A stretch of DNA of 64,000 nucleotides from Rhodopseudomonas rhenobacensis (GTDB taxonomy: Bacteria; Pseudomonadota; Alphaproteobacteria; Rhizobiales; Xanthobacteraceae): positions 186,001 to 250,000 of the forward strand of contig NZ_JACHIH010000004.1 of assembly GCF_014203125.1 (NCBI RefSeq), given 5' to 3'. Below the pieces are notes generated by a model, which did no database searches, was not told where the DNA came from, and saw only the letters and a list, made by a program, of their open reading frames with translations. Below are positions 1 to 9,547 of the stretch, piece after piece (the first letter of the stretch is position 1; each line of letters opens with the position of its first letter). The translations under genes and the position numbers were made by a program.

Positions 1-1155
1 GCTCGGAATCAGCGAACCCGGGCCGAAGCCCAATTCCTCGTCGCGGTCAAAGCCGATCGTCACCGCTTCTTGCGGCGGATCGCGCGCCAGCCGCGCGATC
101 GCATCGACCGCGGCGTGCTTCATCTCTTCGTTGATCGCGGTGGCGCCGACATCGAGCGCGCCGCGGAAGATGTAAGGAAAGCATAGGACGTTGTTGACCT
201 GGTTCGGAAAGTCGGAGCGTCCGGTGCAGATCAGCGCGTCGGGGCGGATCTTGCGCACCTCGTCCGGCATGATCTCCGGCGTCGGGTTGGCGAGCGCCAT
301 CACCAGCGGCCGCTCGGCCATCAGCGCCACCATCTCGGGCGTCAGCACTTTCGGGCCGGACAGCCCGAGGAAGATATCGGCGCCGCCGATCACTTCGGCC
401 AGCACCCGCTTGTCGGTGGGCTGCGCGTAGATCGCCTTCCAGCGGTCCATCAGCTTTTCGCGGCCCTCATAGACCAAGCCTTCGAGGTCGCAGACCCAGA
501 TATTCTTGCGCTGCGCGCCGAGCGACACCAACAGGTTGAGGCAGGCCAGCGCGGCGGCGCCGGCGCCGGCGGCGACGATCTTGACCTCGTCGAGCTTCTT
601 GCCGGTGAGCTGCAGCGCGTTCTTCACCGCGGCGCCGACGATGATCGCGGTGCCGTGCTGATCGTCGTGAAACACCGGGATCTTCATCCGGTCCTTGAGC
701 TGGGCTTCGATCTCGAAGCACTCCGGACCCTTGATGTCTTCCAGGTTGATGCCGCCGAAGGTCGGCTCCAGCGCCGCCACCGTCTCCACCACCCGCTCCA
801 CGGTGTCGGCGGCGATCTCGATGTCGAACACGTCGATGTCGGCGAATTTCTTGAACAGAACCGCCTTGCCTTCCATCACCGGCTTCGACGCCAAGGGGCC
901 GATATTGCCGAGCCCCAGCACCGCGGTGCCGTTGGTCACCACCGCGACGAGATTGCCGCGGATGGTCAACGAGGCGGCCTGCGTCGGGTCGGCCGCGATG
1001 GCGTTGCAGGCGGCGGCGACTCCGGGGGTATAGGCCAGCGCCAGGTCGAGCTGGTTGGCGAGAGGCTTGATCGCCTGGATCTCGAGCTTCCCGGGGCGAG
1101 GCAGGCGATGATACGCCAGCGCAGCCGCCTGCAGCTCTTCGGAATTGGTGACCAT
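1..1155 (-). CDS. maeB: NADP-dependent malic enzyme, N-terminal part (runs off left edge)
   Basis: The frame reads from an ATG at 1155 down to base 1 without a stop (385 codons), so the gene is partial. It decarboxylates malate to pyruvate and reduces NAD(P). Visible family signatures are the catalytic-tyrosine block AYTPGVA (Tyr about residue 42), the [20 protein letters not shown] block with the likely catalytic lysine, the metal-binding FHDDQHGTA near residue 160 and the Rossmann glycine run [12 protein letters not shown] near residue 195. Alphaproteobacterial MaeB proteins usually continue to about 760 residues with a phosphotransacetylase-like domain that would lie outside this window. 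NADP versus NAD preference is assumed from the family. Confidence 0.93.
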   Translation of the reverse strand, partial: MVTNSEELQAAALAYHRLPRPGKLEIQAIKPLANQLDLALAYTPGVAAACNAIAADPTQAASLTIRGNLVAVVTNGTAVLGLGNIGPLASKPVMEGKAVLFKKFADIDVFDIEIAADTVERVVETVAALEPTFGGINLEDIKGPECFEIEAQLKDRMKIPVFHDDQHGTAIIVGAAVKNALQLTGKKLDEVKIVAAGAGAAALACLNLLVSLGAQRKNIWVCDLEGLVYEGREKLMDRWKAIYAQPTDKRVLAEVIGGADIFLGLSGPKVLTPEMVALMAERPLVMALANPTPEIMPDEVRKIRPDALICTGRSDFPNQVNNVLCFPYIFRGALDVGATAINEEMKHAAVDAIARLARDPPQEAVTIGFDRDEELGFGPGSLIPS

Positions 1156-1195
1156 GCGTTCCCCTAACTCTCGCAGCTCGTTCTAATTTTCGATT

Positions 1196-2122
1196 TTACT
1201 TCTTAGTAGCAAGCCACGTAACGAAAGCAGCAATTAGGGCAGACATAACTGTCGCCGCGGCGGTAATTAGCGCGGAGTTTCTTTCAACCCAGGTCTTTTG
1301 GGGCGAAGCAGTTGGCTTCGACGTGAGGGCAGACTCTGGCAGTTGAATTACATAAACCGGGGCATAGGGTCCATCAGGCCGCAAGTATTCCACGTCCGAG
1401 ACGATAGCGCTGCGGCGGGGCAATTTGTCAGGCGATGACGGCGCGGCCTTCTTCCTCGGCTCATCGTTTGTGTATGACTTCGCAGCATTGTGAATCTGAA
1501 GCAACTGGGTCGCAAGCTTTTCCTCTAGCAGTGCTTCCATCTCGGAGACATCAATCGCGCCTCCCACGAAAGCTCTGTCAGCACTTTCCAGCGCGCGATA
1601 GTACGGCCCCTTATTTTCAGAAATCTGCTCAGGTATGGTTCTAGAACCCGGAATGCGATAGCCGAGACCTTGACAAAGGAGCATGTAAGAAACGATCCGT
1701 GCCGTGCGCCCATTACCATCAGCAAATGGATGGATCCAATTCAGACGCCACAAGGCATAGGCGGCGAGATGGATGGCACTCCTGTCCCTATTTGAATTGA
1801 TGTACTCGCAAAAGTCCTCCACGAAGATCGGAACCTGCGTGGGATCTGGGGGCACATGAGCCGATCCTCCAATCTTTATCGGGGTGGATCGAAATGTTCC
1901 GGCAAACTTGTTAATTCCCTCGAGTACCACCCGATTCAGAATCAGGAGATGACTAATCCTCAGCCGACTTTCCGTTTTCGAAGAAAGCCAACCATCCAGA
2001 ATCTCCATTCCGATGTCGAATTGACGAAGAGCGTTCCGGGACTCAGCCAGGGCAAGTTCAATGGGATCCGTAATTAGAACCGGCTCACCAGCCTCACTGT
2101 GTCGCCGCCCCTCGTCGCCCAT
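1196..2122 (-). CDS. Fic-domain protein (probable AMP transferase toxin) with C-terminal membrane anchor
   Basis: 308 residues. The central Fic core carries the full active-site motif HPFADGNGRTAR at residues 131-142, including the catalytic His and the phosphate-binding GNGR. The preceding AGTFRSTPIKIGG / HVPPDP stretch matches the substrate-clamping flap region of the family. The last about 25 residues (SALITAAATVMSALIAAFV... ending KK) form one hydrophobic helix with a basic end, suggesting a tail-anchored membrane protein. I see no inhibitory [S/T]xxxE[G/N] motif inside this protein; one sits in the small gene just upstream, whose stop is two bases from this ATG, so the two are probably translationally coupled. 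Base composition is visibly more A+T-rich than maeB and aspS on either side. The target protein is unknown. Confidence 0.88.
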   Translation of the reverse strand: MGDEGRRHSEAGEPVLITDPIELALAESRNALRQFDIGMEILDGWLSSKTESRLRISHLLILNRVVLEGINKFAGTFRSTPIKIGGSAHVPPDPTQVPIFVEDFCEYINSNRDRSAIHLAAYALWRLNWIHPFADGNGRTARIVSYMLLCQGLGYRIPGSRTIPEQISENKGPYYRALESADRAFVGGAIDVSEMEALLEEKLATQLLQIHNAAKSYTNDEPRKKAAPSSPDKLPRRSAIVSDVEYLRPDGPYAPVYVIQLPESALTSKPTASPQKTWVERNSALITAAATVMSALIAAFVTWLATKK

Positions 2123-2124
2123 AT

Positions 2125-2334
2125 TCAGACCTGAGCGTCCGAACGTTGATCAACGATTTGCTTACGGCCTTGAGACATTTCGTCCGCAGCTCGTGCAATC
2201 GCTTCCTTGGTAATGTTCTCGTTTTCGATCAGCGCACTTCCATAGGCAAAGCTTCTTCGTTGATCTTCTTGCTCTTGCGGCGTCATTACGATCTTGCGTG
2301 CGAGTTCGGTCAGCTTCTCCAAATCCGTCGGCAT
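2125..2334 (-). CDS. small Fic antitoxin (VbhA-like)
   Basis: 69 residues from the ATG at 2334, chosen because a strong GGGGGAG ribosome site lies just upstream; an ATG at 2379 would add 15 residues but has no good site. Residues 26-44 read RRSFAYGSALIENENITKE, and S33-A-L-I-E37-N38 fits the Fic inhibition motif [S/T]xxxE[G/N] carried on the inhibitory helix of class I Fic antitoxins (VbhA, FicA). The size, the position directly upstream of the fic gene and the two-base gap all fit a class I Fic toxin-antitoxin pair. The motif is read from sequence; the function is inferred from motif plus context. Confidence 0.78.
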   Translation of the reverse strand: MPTDLEKLTELARKIVMTPQEQEDQRRSFAYGSALIENENITKEAIARAADEMSQGRKQIVDQRSDAQV

Positions 2335-2407
2335 CGGTTCTCCCCCTTGTTGGTTATCACCATCTCCCGGAAAGCTCATGTAAGGGTTAACAGTCCCTTT
2401 GTCATGG

Positions 2408-4180
2408 TCAGTTTTCCGGCAGATTGAGCCGGATGTGTAGCTCGCGCAACTGCTTGGGCGTGACGTCGGACGGCGCGCCCATCAACAGGTCTTCGGCCCG
2501 CTGGTTCATCGGAAACAGCGAGATTTCGCGCAGATTGTTGGTACCGCATAGCAGCATGACGATGCGGTCGACGCCGGCTGCCATGCCGCCATGCGGCGGC
2601 GCGCCGAATTGGAATGCACGGTACATGCCACCGAAACGGTCGACCACTTCCTGCTCGCCATAGCCGGCGATCTCGAACGCCTTCACCATCGCCTCGGGGC
2701 GATGGTTGCGGATGCCGCCCGAGGCGATCTCAAAGCCGTTGCAGGTGATGTCGTACTGGAACGCCTTGATGGTCAGCGGATCCTGAGTGAGCAGCGCGTC
2801 CATGCCGCCCTGCGGCATCGAGAACGGGTTGTGCGAGAAGTCGACCTTCTTGTCGTCCTCGTTGTATTCGTACATCGGGAAATCGACGATCCAGGCGAGC
2901 TCGAAGCGCTCCTTGTCGACCAGGTTCAACTCCTCGCCGAGTCTTGTGCGCGCCAAGCCGGCAAACCGCACGAACTTCGACGGATCGCCGGCGACGAAGA
3001 ACGCGGCATCGCCGGCCTTGAGGCCGAGCTGCTCGCGGATCGCGGCGGTGCGCTCTGGACCAATGTTGTTGGCGAGCGGCCCGGCGCCCTCGCCGCCCTC
3101 GCGCCACATGATGTAGCCGAGCCCCGGCTGGCCCTCGCCCTGCGCCCAGGAATTCATCCGGTCGCAGAATGCGCGGGAGCCGCCGCCCGGTCCCGGGATC
3201 GCCCAGACCTGGTTGCGCTCTTCCTCGAGCATCCGCGCGAACACCTTGAAGCCGGAGCCGCGGAAATGCTCAGAGACGTTTTGCATCTCGATCGGGTTGC
3301 GCAGGTCGGGCTTGTCGGTGCCGTACTTTTTCAGGCTGTCCGCATAGGCAATCCGCGGCCAAGATTTGGTCACAGGTTTGCCTTTGGCAAAATCTTCGAA
3401 CACGCCGGTGATCACCGGCTCCATCGCGGCGAACACGTCGTCCTGGGTGATGAAGCTCATCTCGACGTCGAGCTGGTAGAATTCGCCGGGCAGCCGGTCG
3501 GCGCGCGGGTCCTCGTCGCGGAAGCACGGCGCGATCTGGAAATAGCGGTCGAAGCCCGACATCATCAACAGCTGCTTGTACTGCTGCGGCGCCTGCGGCA
3601 GCGCGTAGAATTTGCCGGGATGAATCCGGCTCGGCACCAGGAAGTCGCGCGCGCCTTCCGGCGACGACGCCGTCAGGATCGGCGTCTGGAATTCGAAGAA
3701 GCCCTGCTCCTTCATCCGCTTGCGCATCGAATCGACGATCGCGCCGCGGGTCATGATGTTCTGGTGCAGCTTCTCGCGACGCAGGTCGAGGAAGCGGTAC
3801 TTAAGCCTGATATCCTCAGGATATTCCTGCTCGCCGAACACCGGCAGCGGGAGTTCGCCAGCGGGCCCCAGCACTTCGATTTCGGTGATGAAAATCTCGA
3901 CCTGGCCGGTCGGCAGATCGTCATTGTTGGTGCCTTCGGGACGGCGACGGACCTTGCCGTCGATCCGCACCACCCATTCGGCGCGCAGCTTCTCGGCATC
4001 CTTGAACGCCGGCGAATCCGGATCGGCGACGCATTGCGTCAGCCCGTAGTGGTCGCGCAGGTCGATGAACAAGAGACCGCCATGGTCGCGGATGCGGTGG
4101 CACCAGCCGGAGACGCGGACGGTCTGGTCGATGTGGCTTTCGCGGAGCGCGCCGCAGGTGTGGGATCGATAACGGTGCAT
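2408..4180 (-). CDS. aspS: aspartyl-tRNA synthetase
   Basis: 590 residues, the usual length for bacterial AspRS. It charges tRNA-Asp with aspartate in the cytosol. Visible features are the N-terminal OB-fold anticodon-binding domain ([21 protein letters not shown]), class II motif 2 ([25 protein letters not shown]), the bacterial GAD insertion in the middle and class II motif 3 ([14 protein letters not shown]) near the C-terminus. In alphaproteobacteria that use GatCAB this enzyme is often non-discriminating for tRNA-Asn; that is family knowledge and cannot be read here. An AGGAT site precedes the ATG at 4180. It is divergent from selO. Confidence 0.97.
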   Translation of the reverse strand: MHRYRSHTCGALRESHIDQTVRVSGWCHRIRDHGGLLFIDLRDHYGLTQCVADPDSPAFKDAEKLRAEWVVRIDGKVRRRPEGTNNDDLPTGQVEIFITEIEVLGPAGELPLPVFGEQEYPEDIRLKYRFLDLRREKLHQNIMTRGAIVDSMRKRMKEQGFFEFQTPILTASSPEGARDFLVPSRIHPGKFYALPQAPQQYKQLLMMSGFDRYFQIAPCFRDEDPRADRLPGEFYQLDVEMSFITQDDVFAAMEPVITGVFEDFAKGKPVTKSWPRIAYADSLKKYGTDKPDLRNPIEMQNVSEHFRGSGFKVFARMLEEERNQVWAIPGPGGGSRAFCDRMNSWAQGEGQPGLGYIMWREGGEGAGPLANNIGPERTAAIREQLGLKAGDAAFFVAGDPSKFVRFAGLARTRLGEELNLVDKERFELAWIVDFPMYEYNEDDKKVDFSHNPFSMPQGGMDALLTQDPLTIKAFQYDITCNGFEIASGGIRNHRPEAMVKAFEIAGYGEQEVVDRFGGMYRAFQFGAPPHGGMAAGVDRIVMLLCGTNNLREISLFPMNQRAEDLLMGAPSDVTPKQLRELHIRLNLPEN

Positions 4181-4427
4181 GGAAATCCTGGAAAGCCGTC
4201 AGAGGGCAGAATCAATCGGCTCCGCAGCGGCTGCGGAACGGGTCAGGGTTTAGCCGAGCCGATCCGGCCGGGCAACCGATGCGGCGCAGCGGTCAGGCGT
4301 GCAATGGCAGGGATCGCCGGCCATTGCAACAAGATGGGAACCAGTTGCAGCTGCAGGGCTTGGATGCAAGGTTTGACAGCGAGGCGATGGTTGCCTGCGC
4401 TTCGATCGATCCCCATCTGGGTGTGTG

Positions 4428-5903
4428 ATGACCGTGCATTTTCCGTTCGACAACAGCTACGCCGCCCTGCCCGCGGACTTCTTCACCCGGGTCGCCCCGA
4501 CGCCGGTGACCCGGCCGCGGCTGATCAAGCTGAACCGGCCGCTGGCGCTGGAGCTCGGGCTCGACCCCGACCGGCTCGACAGCCCGGAGGGCGCCGACAT
4601 CCTCGCCGGCCAGCGCATCCCCGAGGGCGCCGACCCGATCGCGATGGCCTATGCCGGGCACCAGTTCGGCCAGTTCGTGCCGCAGCTCGGCGACGGCCGT
4701 GCCATCCTGCTCGGCGAGGTGATCGACAAGAACGGCGTACGCCGCGACATCCAGCTCAAAGGCTCGGGGCCCACGCCCTATTCGCGCCGCGGCGACGGCC
4801 GCGCTGCCTTGGGGCCGGTGCTCCGCGAATACATCGTCAGCGAGGCGATGGCGGCGCTCGGCATCCCGACCACCCGCTCGCTCGCAGCCGTCATCACCGG
4901 CGAAACCGTGGCGCGCGAGACCCTGCTGCCCGGCGCGGTGCTGACCCGCGTCGCCACCAGTCATATCCGGGTTGGCACCTTCCAATTCTTCGCCGCGCGG
5001 CGCAACCAGGACGCGGTCAAGGCCCTCGCCGACCACGTCATCGCCCGGCATTATCCCAATGCGGCCAATACGAAGCAGCCATATCTTGCATTGCTGCAAG
5101 AGGTGATCCGGCGCCAAGCCGAGCTGGTCGCGCGCTGGCTGTTGGTCGGCTTCATCCACGGCGTGATGAACACCGACAATTGCTCGGTGGCCGGCGAGAC
5201 CATCGATTACGGCCCCTGCGCCTTCATGGACGGCTACGATCCCGCCAAGGTATTCAGCTCGATCGACCAGACCGGCCGCTATGCCTATGGCAACCAGCCG
5301 CGGATCGCGCTGTGGAATTTGACCCGGCTGGCGGAGTGCCTGGTGCCGCTGATTTCCGACGATCAGGACGCCGCGATCGCCGACGCCGAGGCCGCGCTCG
5401 GCGAGTTCTCGGAGCGGTTCGGGAAGGCTTACGATGCCGGCCTGCGCGCCAAGCTCGGGCTGTTCACCGCGCAGCCCGGCGACCGCGAGATGATCGGCGA
5501 CCTGCTCGGCGCGATGACCGAGCAGCAGGCGGATTTCACCCTGACCTTCCGTGGACTCAGCGACTTAGCCGGCAATGCTGAGACAGATTCTGTGCGCGGT
5601 CTGTTTGCCGATCCGACCGCGTTCGACCTCTGGCTGGCGCGCTGGCAGCAGCGCATCGCCGCCGAGCCGCAGGACGCCGCCACCCGAAAGGCGGCCATGC
5701 AGGCAGTCAATCCGGCGTTCATTCCACGCAACCACCGCATCCAGGCGGTGATCGAGGCGGCGGTCGAGCGCGACGACTTCGCGCCGTTCGAGGAGTTGCT
5801 GGCGGTGCTGGCGCATCCCTTCCAGGACCAGCCCGACTTCGCCCGTTATGCGCTGCCGCCGCAGCCGCATGAGCAGGTGCTGCAGACCTTCTGCGGAACT
5901 TGA
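4428..5903 (+). CDS. selO: SelO/YdiU family pseudokinase (protein adenylyltransferase)
   Basis: 491 residues from the ATG at 4428; a GTG directly before it is an alternative start. The family has a kinase fold with ATP bound in flipped orientation and transfers AMP to proteins, linked to redox control in characterised members. Recognisable blocks are YAGHQFGQFVPQLGDGRAILLGE near the N-terminus, DIQLKGSGPTPYSRRGDGRAALGPVLREYI, and GFIHGVMNTDNCSVAGETIDYGPCAFMDGYDP, which supplies the metal-binding Asn and Asp. Some SelO proteins end in a selenocysteine or cysteine motif; this one ends TFCGT, with a single Cys near the end. It is monocistronic and divergent from aspS. Confidence 0.93.
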   Translation: MTVHFPFDNSYAALPADFFTRVAPTPVTRPRLIKLNRPLALELGLDPDRLDSPEGADILAGQRIPEGADPIAMAYAGHQFGQFVPQLGDGRAILLGEVIDKNGVRRDIQLKGSGPTPYSRRGDGRAALGPVLREYIVSEAMAALGIPTTRSLAAVITGETVARETLLPGAVLTRVATSHIRVGTFQFFAARRNQDAVKALADHVIARHYPNAANTKQPYLALLQEVIRRQAELVARWLLVGFIHGVMNTDNCSVAGETIDYGPCAFMDGYDPAKVFSSIDQTGRYAYGNQPRIALWNLTRLAECLVPLISDDQDAAIADAEAALGEFSERFGKAYDAGLRAKLGLFTAQPGDREMIGDLLGAMTEQQADFTLTFRGLSDLAGNAETDSVRGLFADPTAFDLWLARWQQRIAAEPQDAATRKAAMQAVNPAFIPRNHRIQAVIEAAVERDDFAPFEELLAVLAHPFQDQPDFARYALPPQPHEQVLQTFCGT

Positions 5904-6017
5904 TCGCGGCGGTTTGAGCGTGTCTAGTGGACGGATTCGCCCGCCACATACTCGAAAGCCGCTTGACATATCAGCGCTTTGGGCAGAACGCCGGTCAAGA
6001 AGCGTTATGGACAATCC

Positions 6018-7166
6018 ATGGATCTGATCACCACCACCGACCAACTCGCCGCGGTGTGCGCCCGCCTTGCCAAGCACCCGGCGATCACCGTCGATACCGA
6101 ATTCTTGCGCGAGACCACCTACTATCCGCTGCTCTGCGTGGTGCAGATGGCGAGTGCCGAGGACGCCGTGGTGGTCGACACCCTGGCACCGGGCATCGAC
6201 CTCAAGCCGTTCTTCGATCTGATGGCGAATGACGACGTGCTGAAGGTGTTTCATGCCGCCCGGCAGGACATCGAAATCGTCTGGCACCGCGCCGGCATCG
6301 TGCCGCACCCGATCTTCGACACCCAGGTCGCCGCGATGGTGCTGGGCTATGGCGATTCCATCGCCTACGACCAGCTGGTCGAGCGCATCACCGGGCATCG
6401 CCCCGACAAGACTCATCGCTTCACCGACTGGGCACGCCGCCCGCTGACCGAAGAGCAGCTGCATTACGCGGTGTCCGACGTCACCCATCTGCGCGACGTG
6501 TTTGCCGCGCTCGATGCCGACCTGAAGAAACGCGGCCGCAGCGACTGGGTCAGCGAAGAGATGCGGGTGCTGACCTCGCCAAAGACCTACGACTTCGACC
6601 CCAGCAGCGCCTGGGAGCGGCTGAAGACAAGGGTGCGCAAGCCGAAAGAGCTGGCGGTGCTGATGGAAGTCGCGGCCTGGCGCGAGCAGGAGGCACAAAG
6701 CCGCGACGTGCCGCGCTCGCGCGTGCTGAAGGACGACACCGTCGGCGACATCGCCACCCATGCGCCGACCAGCCTGGAGCGGCTCGCCGGGCTGCGCTCG
6801 CTGCCCAAGGGGTTCGACCGTTCGAAATGGGGCGCCGACATCGTCGCCGCGGTGCAGCGCGGCCTCGCCCGCGATCCCGCCACCCTGCCGAAGATCGAGA
6901 AGCCGCGCGGCAACGGCAATGGTGCGGCGATCGTCGAACTGTTGAAAGTGCTGCTGCGGATGACCTCGGAGCGCCACGCGGTCGCCAGCAAGGTGATCGC
7001 CACGGTGGACGACCTCGAGCAGATCGCCGCCGACGACCATGCCGACGTCGGCGCGCTGCAAGGCTGGCGCCGCGAATTGTTCGGCGAGGCGGCGCTGGCG
7101 CTGAAGCACGGCCGGCTGGCGCTGGCGATCGAAAAGGGCAAAGTGGTGCGGGTGGATCGAGATTGA
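6018..7166 (+). CDS. rnd: ribonuclease D
   Basis: 382 residues from the ATG at 6018; the frame is open from 5979 but only TTG would serve there. It is a 3'-5' exoribonuclease acting in tRNA and structured RNA maturation. The DEDD exonuclease core is visible: VDTEFLRE (first Asp/Glu pair) near residue 20, HAARQDIEI near residue 80, and the [10 protein letters not shown] block with the last catalytic Asp near residue 155. An HRDC-like helical domain follows (residues about 205-290, [22 protein letters not shown]). Family length is 370-390. A short dyad (AAGTCGCT / AGTGACTT, 7168-7187) follows the stop but lacks a T tract. Confidence 0.95.
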   Translation: MDLITTTDQLAAVCARLAKHPAITVDTEFLRETTYYPLLCVVQMASAEDAVVVDTLAPGIDLKPFFDLMANDDVLKVFHAARQDIEIVWHRAGIVPHPIFDTQVAAMVLGYGDSIAYDQLVERITGHRPDKTHRFTDWARRPLTEEQLHYAVSDVTHLRDVFAALDADLKKRGRSDWVSEEMRVLTSPKTYDFDPSSAWERLKTRVRKPKELAVLMEVAAWREQEAQSRDVPRSRVLKDDTVGDIATHAPTSLERLAGLRSLPKGFDRSKWGADIVAAVQRGLARDPATLPKIEKPRGNGNGAAIVELLKVLLRMTSERHAVASKVIATVDDLEQIAADDHADVGALQGWRRELFGEAALALKHGRLALAIEKGKVVRVDRD

Positions 7167-7231
7167 AAAGTCGCTCATCAGTGACTTGGCATACCGCCAC
7201 TCGCTAAAGCAACTTCCGAGGGAATTGTCGA

Positions 7232-7924
7232 TTAGGTTGTAGCTATATTTAGCTGCGGCAATGATGCTTCAATCTCAGGAAATGCCGAAAATACAACCCT
7301 TGCGATCTCGGCCAATGTCAATCTTGTCCGATGATCTATCGCAAGGGAGTGGTGATCCCCCTTCATAGTCATCGTGTAGGTTCGACGCTCCAGCGAACCG
7401 AAGATGAACACTCCACCCGCAGAATGCGCCTTTACAGATCTAAGGGACGAGGTCGCCTCGGCGCGATGCCCAACAGCATGCCTCATCATTTCAAAATCCG
7501 GAAATTCTTTACGAAATCGCTTTGTTGCAAGACGCAGCCTCGCGTGTTCGATATTTTGCTTGATAGTTGGTATTTCCCGTGAAGCAGCTCGGATAGCCTC
7601 AACCGTCTTTCCGAAATGGAAGACAGTCATGGCAGCGTCGCGTGCAGCCATTTCGTCCCAAATGTTCAATGTCTTCAAATTACGCGCAAGTTCAGTCGGC
7701 TCGCCGCTTCCCGGACTGACTATTTTGACTTGGGCTTCTAGCTGCTCCGTATAGTCAAGAAGTGCGACCGCAGCTGCAAAATCATCCACAAGTCGATGAA
7801 TCTGAATAAGATTGAATATCAGCGCCAAGGCCTCCTCCTGCTCCGCAGCGGGCAGGCTTTCAACAAAGGGCTGCAATCGGCCAACATCGTAGACGCCGGG
7901 TGATCCGCTCGGCAGACGTCTCAT
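7232..7924 (-). CDS. unknown protein with HEPN-like motif
   Basis: 230 residues from the ATG at 7924, with AAAAGG upstream. I do not recognise the family. It is predicted mostly helical, with no signal peptide or membrane segment. Residues 148-153 read RHAVGH, an R-x4-H arrangement at the end of a helix-rich stretch, as in HEPN-domain RNases and RNA-binding proteins (for example RNALAH). The tail has a STTG-free, beta-like stretch (GVFIFGSLERRTYTMTMKGDHHSL). Base composition is clearly more A+T-rich than rnd and ppx on either side, and no partner gene is adjacent, so it looks like a single-gene acquisition. A non-enzymatic role is equally possible. Confidence 0.75.
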   Translation of the reverse strand: MRRLPSGSPGVYDVGRLQPFVESLPAAEQEEALALIFNLIQIHRLVDDFAAAVALLDYTEQLEAQVKIVSPGSGEPTELARNLKTLNIWDEMAARDAAMTVFHFGKTVEAIRAASREIPTIKQNIEHARLRLATKRFRKEFPDFEMMRHAVGHRAEATSSLRSVKAHSAGGVFIFGSLERRTYTMTMKGDHHSLAIDHRTRLTLAEIARVVFSAFPEIEASLPQLNIATT

Positions 7925-8029
7925 GGAATATTGGCCTTTTAGCTTGCGGCTATGCGAACCTCGCCACCGCTGAACAAATGTTCCTCACCGCTTTTACCTT
8001 CAGCATAATCGATCAACGTGGTGAAGGGG

Positions 8030-9538
8030 TCAGCGCCGCACGATGTTGCCAGAGCAGCCGACCAGCCGCGCCAGCTGTTTGAAGCGGCTGCCGACGCGGT
8101 CGGCCACCAGGTCGACCATGCGATGCTCGAACACCAGCGTCAGCTTGCGGTCCTTCTTGCTGAAATGCGTCGCCGGCAGCACGCCGGGGCGCGCCGCGCT
8201 GATCAGATGCGCGACCCGGAACGCCGCCCCGAGCAAGCGTGCGCGCTGGTCCATCGCCGGCGTCACCATGGCGCGCGCCTGCGGCGGCGGTTCGTTCTCT
8301 TCGCCGAACCCGGCATAGCGGTAGTACACCGCCAAGGCCAGAAACGCCCGGCCCTGATGGGTGACGTCGCCGAAATTGCCGTTGATGATCAGGTTGAGGG
8401 TTTGCTGGCCGCGGTAGTCGGGATGCGCCCGCCAACCGATGTCCGACAACAGGCAGGCGGCGCGGCGCAGCCGACGATCGTCGGCGGTCTCTGACAGCTT
8501 GGCGACGCGGACGAACCTGTCGGTCCAGCCGATCAGTTCGTTGGCGTGCAACGCCGAGCGCGACAGCAGCTCGTTCAGGTTGCCGGCGGCGCAGATCAGC
8601 CCGTCCTTGGCGCGCTCCGCCGCGGGCAATTGTTCATAGAGCAGGCCCTCGCGCACGCCGAAAGTCGAGAACACGATGGTCGCCGGCTGCGCCACCCGGA
8701 TCACATATTCCAGAACCAGCGCGGCATAGACCAGCAGCGGACGCCGTGCCTCAGCGACGGAATCGATATTGGCGAGCGTATTGGCCATCGCCAGCCGTCG
8801 CAGCCGGCGGGCAAAGCTGAGCGCCTCGGTCGCCGGAATCGAATAACCGTGCATGACGTGGAGCGGGTAGTCGCTTTGCAGGATGTGGATGCGGGCCAGC
8901 GCACGCCAGGTGCCGCCGACGGCGTAGAAAGTGCGGCCGCGCCCGGCCTTGAGGGGGCCGACATCGGCCAACGCGGTCTGCACGATGCGCTCGGCGCGCT
9001 TCGGCGATTTCTGCGAGGCGTCCTGCAACGCCAGGCTGCCGAGCGGCAGCGTCACCCCGGTGCGGACCCGGCTGCCGCGCACGTCGATCAATTCCAGCGA
9101 GCCGCCGCCGAGGTCGCCGACGATGCCGTCCGGCTTGTGCACGCCGGAGATCACCCCCAGCGCCGACAGCTTGGCCTCGCGCGGGCCGGACAGGATTTCG
9201 ATGTCGACGCCGCAGATCCGCTCGGCATTGGCGATGAATTCAGGCCCGTTGCTGGCGTCGCGGCACGCCGCGGTGGCGATCGCATGGACGCGGCCGACCT
9301 TCATCACCTTGATCAAGGCGCGGAACCGCCGCAGCGAGGTCAGCGCCTTGTCGACCGCGTCGGCCGCCAACAGCCCGGTCGACTGCACCTCGCGGCCGAG
9401 TCCGCACAGCGTCTTTTCGTTGAACAGCGTGACCAGGCTGCGCGCCATCGATTGATAGACGACCAGCCGGACCGAATTCGATCCGATGTCGATGACGGCC
9501 ACGCTGGCGTCGGGCTTGCGCCTGCGGCTGATCACCAC
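8030..9538 (-). CDS. ppx: exopolyphosphatase / Ppx-GppA phosphatase
   Basis: 502 residues. It hydrolyses terminal phosphates from polyphosphate, or pppGpp to ppGpp, in the cytosol. The actin-like ATPase fold is visible: VAVIDIGSNSVRLVVYQ near residue 13 (phosphate-1 loop), ILSGPREAKLSALGV, and DLGGGSLELIDV near residue 140 (phosphate-2 loop). The C-terminal HD-like half (ACLLSDIGWRAHPDYRG) matches long Ppx proteins. It starts nine bases after the ppk stop on the same strand, so synthesis and breakdown of polyphosphate are co-transcribed, probably under the PHO box before ppk. Confidence 0.94.
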   Translation of the reverse strand: MVISRRRKPDASVAVIDIGSNSVRLVVYQSMARSLVTLFNEKTLCGLGREVQSTGLLAADAVDKALTSLRRFRALIKVMKVGRVHAIATAACRDASNGPEFIANAERICGVDIEILSGPREAKLSALGVISGVHKPDGIVGDLGGGSLELIDVRGSRVRTGVTLPLGSLALQDASQKSPKRAERIVQTALADVGPLKAGRGRTFYAVGGTWRALARIHILQSDYPLHVMHGYSIPATEALSFARRLRRLAMANTLANIDSVAEARRPLLVYAALVLEYVIRVAQPATIVFSTFGVREGLLYEQLPAAERAKDGLICAAGNLNELLSRSALHANELIGWTDRFVRVAKLSETADDRRLRRAACLLSDIGWRAHPDYRGQQTLNLIINGNFGDVTHQGRAFLALAVYYRYAGFGEENEPPPQARAMVTPAMDQRARLLGAAFRVAHLISAARPGVLPATHFSKKDRKLTLVFEHRMVDLVADRVGSRFKQLARLVGCSGNIVRR

Positions 9539-9547
9539 GTGACAGTC

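Noticed and set aside
2591-5581. Very long open frame (996 codons) on the plus strand opposite aspS and across selO
   Set aside because: It lies antisense to aspS and out of frame with selO, both with full family signatures. High-G+C codon bias keeps such shadow frames open; composition is Arg/Ala-rich without domains.
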